Shown: one piece after another, positions 59,534-64,000 of the stretch | Position numbering within the stretch: the stretch's first letter is position 1 | Layout: every line of letters begins with the position of its first letter | NCBI GenBank assembly: GCA_050699515.1 | Contig: JBOHFF010000135.1 | Span: 12,674 to 76,673, forward strand | Reading direction: 5' to 3' | Source of the DNA: GCA-003244245 sp050699515 | GTDB lineage: Bacteria; Actinomycetota; Actinomycetes; Mycobacteriales; Pseudonocardiaceae | DNA length: 64,000 nt | Program-made: the position numbers and the translations under genes | The notes under the pieces: model-generated | Seen by the model: the letters and a program-made list of their open reading frames with translations, nothing else | What the model was told of the DNA's origin: nothing | Databases searched by the model: none

Positions 59534-61062
59534 GACCCGCGTTCTGGATGCAGAACGCGGAAATCCCAGGCCCGATCACGACGTTCTGCATCCAGAACGC
59601 CGGGCGAGGTGAGGTAGTTCTCGAGGTCGAAGCGGCGGGTCAGGCGGTGTAGGCGGGCGGTGGACCAGGGCCAGACGGTGGTGTTGCGGCCGGCGTCGTC
59701 CAGGAACCAGCTGTGGCAGCCACCCCGCACCCACACCGTGCGCGCCATCCGGGCCTGGACCAGGCGCACGAAGGCGGCCTGCGCCTGCGGCCGCACCTCC
59801 ACCGCCGACAGCTGATGGGCCTGCATCAGTCGTAGCGCCTCGAGTACGTACTGGGTCTGGCTCTCGATCCCGAGCAGCACCGAGTTGTGCGCCAACGCGC
59901 TGTTCGGCCCGGTGAGCAGGAACAGGTTGGGAAACCCGGCGACCGTGGTGCCCAGATAGGCCTGGGCGCCGGCCCGGCGCCACTCGTCGGTGAGCACCCG
60001 GCCGTCCCGGCCGCGGATGCGCCGCGCCATCAGCATCTCGGCGGCGCGGAACCCGGTGCCGAAGACGAGGGCGTCGACGTGGCGCTCGGTGCCATCGGCG
60101 GTGACCACCGAGCGTTCCCGCACCTCGTGGATGACCTCGGTAACCAGCTCGACGTGCTCGCGGCTCAGCGTCGGGTAGAAGGTGCTCGAGCGCAGCACCC
60201 GCTTGCATCCCATGGCGTATGCCGGCGTCAGCTTCGCGCGTAGAGCCGGCTGCGGCACCTGCCGCCGCAGGTGCCAGCGGGCGAGCAGCCCGACCGCCCG
60301 CATGATCTCGGGATGGGTGAAGCCGATCAGCGCGCACTCCCGTCCCCGATGCAGCCCGGCTCGCGTCGCACCCTGCAGCCAGGGGAATCTCCGCAGGACC
60401 CGGTGCTCGGCGGGGCCGCGCAACCGGTTGCGTATCGGCAGTACCCACGCCGCGGTGCGCTGGAAGATGTGCAAGGCGGCGACCCGATCGGCGATCGCCG
60501 GGATCAGCTGCACGGCAGAGGCGCCGGTGCCGATCACCGCGACCCTGGACCCGGCCAGCTCCAGCGAATGGTCCCAGCGGGAGGTGTGAAAGACCGCGCC
60601 GGTGAAGAGCTCCAGGCCGGGCAGGGCCGGTAGCGCGGGTTCGCTGAGCTGGCCGGTCGCTGACACCAGCACGCTCGCGGTCAAGGCGCCGCCGGAGGTC
60701 TCGATCGACCAGCGTGCCTGCCCGGCGTTCCAGTCGGCCGCCAGCACCTCGTGGCGCAGCCGCAGATGGTCGCGCAGCCGGAAGCGGTGCACGCAGTCGT
60801 GCAGGTACTGGTGGATCTCCTGCTGCGGGGAGAAGCTGCTGGTCCAGTCCGGGTTGGTAGCGAAGGAGAAGGAGTACAGCGTGGACGGGACGTCGCAGGT
60901 GCAGCCCGGGTAGGTGTTGTCCCGCCAGGTGCCACCGATGTCCTCGGCTCGTTCCAGCACCACGAAGTCCTCGATGCCGTGGCGTTTGAGCTGGATCGCC
61001 ATGGCCAGCCCGGCGAACCCGGAGCCGATGATCGCCACCCGGGCGTGCGGCGGGTCATCCAT
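59530..61062 (-). CDS. Flavin-containing (Baeyer-Villiger type) monooxygenase
   Basis: 510 residues from ATG 61062 (an upstream ATG at 61113 adds 17). FAD site AIIGSGFAGLAMAIQL (residues 9-24), the GGTWRDNTYPGCTCD segment, the Baeyer-Villiger-like fingerprint FTGAVFHTSRWD and the NADPH site VAVIGTGASAVQLIPAI are all intact. Such enzymes oxidise ketones or other soft nucleophiles. The natural end is probably before residue 490; the last residues (GVLDAERRDRAWDF and on) are encoded by the inverted repeat, which has moved the stop codon. It converges with the VOC gene. Confidence 0.92.
   Translation of the reverse strand: MDDPPHARVAIIGSGFAGLAMAIQLKRHGIEDFVVLERAEDIGGTWRDNTYPGCTCDVPSTLYSFSFATNPDWTSSFSPQQEIHQYLHDCVHRFRLRDHLRLRHEVLAADWNAGQARWSIETSGGALTASVLVSATGQLSEPALPALPGLELFTGAVFHTSRWDHSLELAGSRVAVIGTGASAVQLIPAIADRVAALHIFQRTAAWVLPIRNRLRGPAEHRVLRRFPWLQGATRAGLHRGRECALIGFTHPEIMRAVGLLARWHLRRQVPQPALRAKLTPAYAMGCKRVLRSSTFYPTLSREHVELVTEVIHEVRERSVVTADGTERHVDALVFGTGFRAAEMLMARRIRGRDGRVLTDEWRRAGAQAYLGTTVAGFPNLFLLTGPNSALAHNSVLLGIESQTQYVLEALRLMQAHQLSAVEVRPQAQAAFVRLVQARMARTVWVRGGCHSWFLDDAGRNTTVWPWSTARLHRLTRRFDLENYLTSPGVLDAERRDRAWDFRVLHPERGS
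59539..59600. repeat. Intergenic inverted repeat, shared family copy 2
   Basis: GCGTTCTGGATGCAGAACG at 59539-59557 is exactly complementary to 59582-59600, with a 24-base loop. The core GCGTTCTGGATGCAGA is the same as at 24159-24174. Here it lies at the convergent end of two genes and supplies the last about 20 codons of the minus-strand monooxygenase. Confidence 0.85.
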
Positions 61063-61213
61063 CCGCGACGTCCTCACCTTCGGCTGATCGGCTGGCGACG
61101 TGCACCCGGGCACGTCTGTTCACGGTAGCTGCCAAGGCGTTGGTGCCGTGGACTAGACGGCGGTCGCGGGGAGATCTATGGCGGACCCACCGACGACACC
61201 ACCGGTGAGGGAG

Positions 61214-61243
61214 GTGTGGCCCCCTGATCTCAGGGGGCCACAC
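61214..61243. terminator. Strong 14-bp hairpin
   Basis: GTGTGGCCCCCTGA (61214-61227) pairs perfectly with 61230-61243, leaving a 2-base turn. It could be a bidirectional terminator or an element end. No T-tract follows. Confidence 0.55.
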
Positions 61244-61324
61244 GTGCTCGGTATCCAGGGCCAACCGGATGTCCGGAGCACGTTCCAGGCTTGTCTGCTT
61301 TCAGTGTCCGAACAAGGTTCATCG

Positions 61325-61354
61325 TGTTCGGATCTGTTCGGATCTGTTCGTATC
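61325..61354. repeat. Three tandem 10-bp repeats
   Basis: TGTTCGGATC at 61325-61334 and 61335-61344, then TGTTCGTATC at 61345-61354. A related GTCCGAACA, the opposite orientation of TGTTCGGA(C), lies at 61307-61315. One unit per DNA turn suggests cooperative protein binding, for example an operator for the genes at 61701. Confidence 0.6.
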
Positions 61355-61700
61355 CGGACAGGATCAACGCCTCCGGACACCGTCTCGACTTATCTCCGCA
61401 GGCGAGGGCCCTAACCGGTTGCCGGGTGACTGCTGGGTGACGACGGAGCGAAGAGCGGCCTCGGCTGAGGTGATCACCGGGGGAGCGGGTTGGGCGGCGC
61501 CGTCGTGGCCCTGATCGACGACACCGTTCATGGTGTCCGCGGTGTGATACGTGACATCCGTCACAGCCGACCGGGTTGTCCGTGGGAAAAGCTCGGACGG
61601 TGTGCTCTGGCGGGGCACCGCCAGTTATGGGTGAATCCTTCTACCGGCGGCTGCTCTTGGCCGCCGTATCCAGGGCCATCCAGTTCGGAGGAAGATCACA

Positions 61701-61949
61701 ATGTTTATCGCTCGTTGCTCAGGGGCACCCGTTTCCAGCGGGTCACGGAGTTGCCCGCTGTTGCCGATCTGCCGCGTGGTGATAGTGCTCGTCGTTCTCA
61801 GCTTCGCGGTAGTCCTCGCTGTGCGCGGTTACCCGCCAGAGGCGATCACCTATCCGTTGTTGGTGCTCGTGGCGGGCGCGGTCGCGGCTGCCGATCGGCT
61901 CGTCGGAGTCCGGCATGCCCGACTCATCTCGGGGCTGCCTACGCGATGA
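61701..61949 (+). CDS. Small membrane protein
   Basis: 82 residues. GGAGG lies 9 bases before the ATG, supporting this start. One or two hydrophobic segments (VVIVLVVLSFAVVLAV, about residues 26-41, and ITYPLLVLVAGAVAAAD) and a basic C-terminus. Its stop overlaps the ATG of the next gene (ATGA), so it is made together with the HTH-TM-binding protein and probably interacts with it in the membrane. Family unknown. Confidence 0.6.
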   Translation: MFIARCSGAPVSSGSRSCPLLPICRVVIVLVVLSFAVVLAVRGYPPEAITYPLLVLVAGAVAAADRLVGVRHARLISGLPTR

Positions 61950-63784
61950 GTGACTGGACGGATCGTCTCGGGCCAATCCCGGATCATGATTCGCCAGCCG
62001 GCCGGCTCGCGCTAGCGCTGCGCGGGCTGGCCGGCCAGGTTGATGTCGAGAGCCTCCGCGCGTTCGCCAGGCTCGCCAGCTGCGGACCGACGACAATCTC
62101 CGACGCGCTCTCCGGCGACACGCGCAAGGTACCGACAGAGACAGTCATCGACGCGATCTGCAAGGTGTGCCCCGGGGACGAGTCGACGCGGGCCCGGCTG
62201 CATGACATGAGAACGAGGGTCGTCAGGGAAAGGCCACCCCCGACGACCGAACCGCCGCCCCCACCGCCGCCCCCGCCGCACCCGCCGCACCCGCCGCGAC
62301 AGCGGATATGGCAAGCTGCCGCAGCCTTCGTCGTGATCGTCACGATCGTGATCGTGATCGTCGTCAGGACCATCAATGGCCTACGGGACGACGTGTGTGG
62401 CGGCCCTGGGGTGATGCGTACCGGGCCGTTCGACGAGTGCGTCGGGGTGACCGACGGGACGGCCAGCTTCGCCTCCGACCTCGGGCTGCAGAGTGTCCTG
62501 GGAAGGATCAAACAGGAGAACGACGCCGTGGTGGGCAGCGGGGCGCCGTTCGTGTCCATCGGCTATGTGGTCCCCCTGCCCCGTGACTCGAAGAGCGGAC
62601 TGCTCGCAGGGCTGCGACACGAACTGGAGGGTGCCTACGTCGCCCAGTGGCGCGGCAACCACCGCGACGGGCTCGGCGACATCCCGCTGATCCGGCTACT
62701 GGTGGTCAACGTCGGTGACGGGGCCGGGCTACAGAGCGCGGTCATCCCCAGGGTGATTCGCCGTGCCAGCGACCCGGCCGAGCACCTGGTGGCTGTTGCC
62801 GGCCTGGGCAGGAGCGTGGAGGCTACCAAGCAGGCGATAAGCTCGCTGTCCGAGGCGGGCATCCCGATGATCGCCGCCGGGCTCACCGCCGACGATCTGA
62901 GCATCCGCCCCGGCCAGCCTGTTCGGGGACTGTTCCGGATCTCACCCACCAACAGCGCGGAGACCGCCGTCGCTGCCGGGGTGCTCAAGCCCGCGGCGAC
63001 GCTCCTGGTGCAAGACGTCAACCGGGGCGATGCCTACACCAACTCGTTGGCCGAACAGTTCCGTACGGTGTTCACCACACCTCCGGCAGGCACACTGCTC
63101 GAGCCCGAGCGCTATGACTCCTCGCTGCCCGCTGTGGACAACACCTTCGTGCAGATGATGTACAGCATCTGCATCAAACAACCCGTAGCGATCTACTACG
63201 CCGGGCGGGGCGCGCATCTGTCAGGCTTCCTCGCGGCCCTCGCCGGCCGACCCTGCCCGAAACTGAAGATCGACCTGTTCACCGGCGACGACGCGGTAGA
63301 CCTGACCGCTGAGCTGCGCCGGCAACTCGCCGCAGGCAACCAGGACGGGATCGCCGCCAACCTTCGCACGAACATCACCCTCCGCTACACCGGGTTGGCC
63401 CATCCCAGCACGTGGTCGGATCAGCAGCGGTTCCTGCCCGCCTCCACGAGGATCTTCCAACAGAACTGCGACACCTGCTTCACTAGGGCTTTCCCCGGGG
63501 AACAGCTCGATGACGGCGCCGCGATCGTCGGCTACGACGCCCTGCTGGTCGCGATCCGCGCGATACGCTCCGGGGTCAGCCAGCAGACCAATAGCCCTAT
63601 GGATCCTGCCGCGCTCACCCCCGGGGCCATGCTTCAACAGCTGTTTCGGATCAACGTGGCTGCCCCCGTGAACGGTGCCAGCGGACCCATCGGCTTCGAC
63701 GAACAAGGCAAACCCACCGCCAAACCGATCCCGATCCTGCAACTCAACCCCGACGGCGCCGTGACTTTCATCCGGCTCGGGTAG
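61946..63784 (+). CDS. HTH-like, single-TM protein with type-1 periplasmic-binding domain
   Basis: 612 residues. The N-terminal 95 residues resemble the small helix-turn-helix-like domain seen before STAND proteins in actinomycetes (LALALRGLAGQVDVESLRAF, SCGPTTISDALSGDTRKVP). A Pro-rich linker with nine consecutive prolines leads to one membrane helix (AAAFVVIVTIVIVIVV, about residues 128-145). The extracytoplasmic 460 residues look like a type-1 periplasmic-binding (branched-chain amino-acid receptor-like) domain: DIPLIRLLVVNVGDGAG, LVAVAGLGRSVEATKQAIS, AAGLTADDLSI, PAATLLVQDVNRGDAYTNSL, FLAALAGRP. This makes a cell-surface sensor carrying a cytoplasmic signal domain, not a transporter subunit. 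Confidence 0.75.
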   Translation: MSDWTDRLGPIPDHDSPAGRLALALRGLAGQVDVESLRAFARLASCGPTTISDALSGDTRKVPTETVIDAICKVCPGDESTRARLHDMRTRVVRERPPPTTEPPPPPPPPPHPPHPPRQRIWQAAAAFVVIVTIVIVIVVRTINGLRDDVCGGPGVMRTGPFDECVGVTDGTASFASDLGLQSVLGRIKQENDAVVGSGAPFVSIGYVVPLPRDSKSGLLAGLRHELEGAYVAQWRGNHRDGLGDIPLIRLLVVNVGDGAGLQSAVIPRVIRRASDPAEHLVAVAGLGRSVEATKQAISSLSEAGIPMIAAGLTADDLSIRPGQPVRGLFRISPTNSAETAVAAGVLKPAATLLVQDVNRGDAYTNSLAEQFRTVFTTPPAGTLLEPERYDSSLPAVDNTFVQMMYSICIKQPVAIYYAGRGAHLSGFLAALAGRPCPKLKIDLFTGDDAVDLTAELRRQLAAGNQDGIAANLRTNITLRYTGLAHPSTWSDQQRFLPASTRIFQQNCDTCFTRAFPGEQLDDGAAIVGYDALLVAIRAIRSGVSQQTNSPMDPAALTPGAMLQQLFRINVAAPVNGASGPIGFDEQGKPTAKPIPILQLNPDGAVTFIRLG

Positions 63785-63854
63785 GACGCCCCGGCTCCCG
63801 AGGCCAGATCCCCTCGCCGAAACGGCGTTGTGACTGCCCCATAGGCTGGGCGTC

Positions 63855-64000
63855 ATGAATGTACCCGTGCTCACCGCGGTGGCCTGGCCGTATGCCAACG
63901 GGCCACGGCACATCGGCCACGTCTCCGGTTTCGGTGTCCCGTCGGACATCTTCGCGCGCTACCAGCGGATGGCCGGCAACCGGGTGCTCATGATCTCGGG
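63855..64000 (+). CDS. metG: Methionyl-tRNA synthetase, N-terminal part
   Basis: The first 48 codons of MetRS, cut by the window end. AVAWPYANGPRHIGHVSGF holds the class I HIGH motif (His19-His22), and GVPSDIFARYQRMAGNRVLMIS continues the Rossmann fold. The enzyme charges tRNA-Met in the cytoplasm. In related genomes it stands a few genes from rsmI; here it marks the far border of the accessory region. Confidence 0.95.
   Translation, partial: MNVPVLTAVAWPYANGPRHIGHVSGFGVPSDIFARYQRMAGNRVLMIS

Larger units (their letters stand above)
61063..61700. other. 638-base gap with repeats and no recognised gene
   Basis: Upstream of the FAD monooxygenase and of the small membrane gene. It holds a 14-bp hairpin (61214-61243) and three tandem 10-bp units (61325-61354), listed separately. 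Short open frames on both strands show no motif. A promoter for the gene at 61701 must lie in its right part, but I cannot pick one with confidence. Confidence 0.5.

Noticed and set aside
61214..61354. CRISPR array
   Set aside because: The tandem units are only 10 bases with no spacers, and there are no cas genes.

Overview
The window is high-GC DNA from an actinomycete. Its core gene content and order (GNAT acetyltransferase, SepX/GlpR, Mob/Moe genes, pmt divergent to rsmI, then metG) resembles a Mycobacterium/Pseudonocardiaceae chromosome. A Pseudonocardiaceae-like host is my inference; nothing here proves the genus. I see no CRISPR array, rRNA or origin, and only one tRNA (Ala, CGC).

Layout. 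0-1.6 kb: RimJ-type acetyltransferase, SepX and tRNA-Ala. 1.6-5.7 kb: a frameshifted membrane serine hydrolase, a nucleotidyltransferase, a 2'-5' RNA ligase-like protein and a decayed transposase. 5.8-12.2 kb: a tightly overlapping six-gene peptide/nickel-type ABC uptake operon with an alpha/beta hydrolase inserted as second gene. 12.2-13.7 kb: a graveyard of mobile-element fragments (IS256, IS3, others) around a perfect 54-bp palindrome. 13.7-16.2 kb: an unusual TetR-type regulator with a C-terminal extension, divergent from a cytochrome P450. 16.5-18.1 kb: a secreted repeat protein. 18.1-24.1 kb: molybdenum cofactor genes (a MobA-MoaD-like fusion and a MoeA-periplasmic-binding-like fusion) flanking two small Gly/Tyr-rich peptide genes and an ABC exporter. 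24.2-30 kb: dienelactone hydrolase, a small DNA-binding-like protein, a membrane cytochrome/Rieske cluster, then pmt and rsmI.

30-45 kb is the main accessory island. It holds a zinc-ribbon/XRE/TPR regulator, then an Fxs-type RiPP locus: a radical SAM enzyme and an HExxH-domain protein as separate overlapping genes on the minus strand, and on the plus strand a 55-residue FxsA-like precursor and a large ParA-like/TIR/NB-ARC/TPR protein (FxsT). FxsT is followed by an unknown protein and a cation/proton antiporter-like protein. Facing these is a three-gene operon encoding a membrane protein and two P-loop NTPases. Together these look like an NTP-dependent signalling or conflict island coupled to a modified peptide.

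45-64 kb: prolyl oligopeptidase, a frameshifted degenerate GGDEF/EAL protein, an S-adenosylmethionine methyltransferase, a serine-hydrolase-fold protein, XRE, ArsR and LuxR-family regulators, two FAD monooxygenases, a VOC protein, a small membrane protein plus HTH-TM-periplasmic-binding protein, and the first 146 bases of metG. Two genes carry clear single-base frameshifts (about 2180 and 47557); each could be real decay or a sequencing error.
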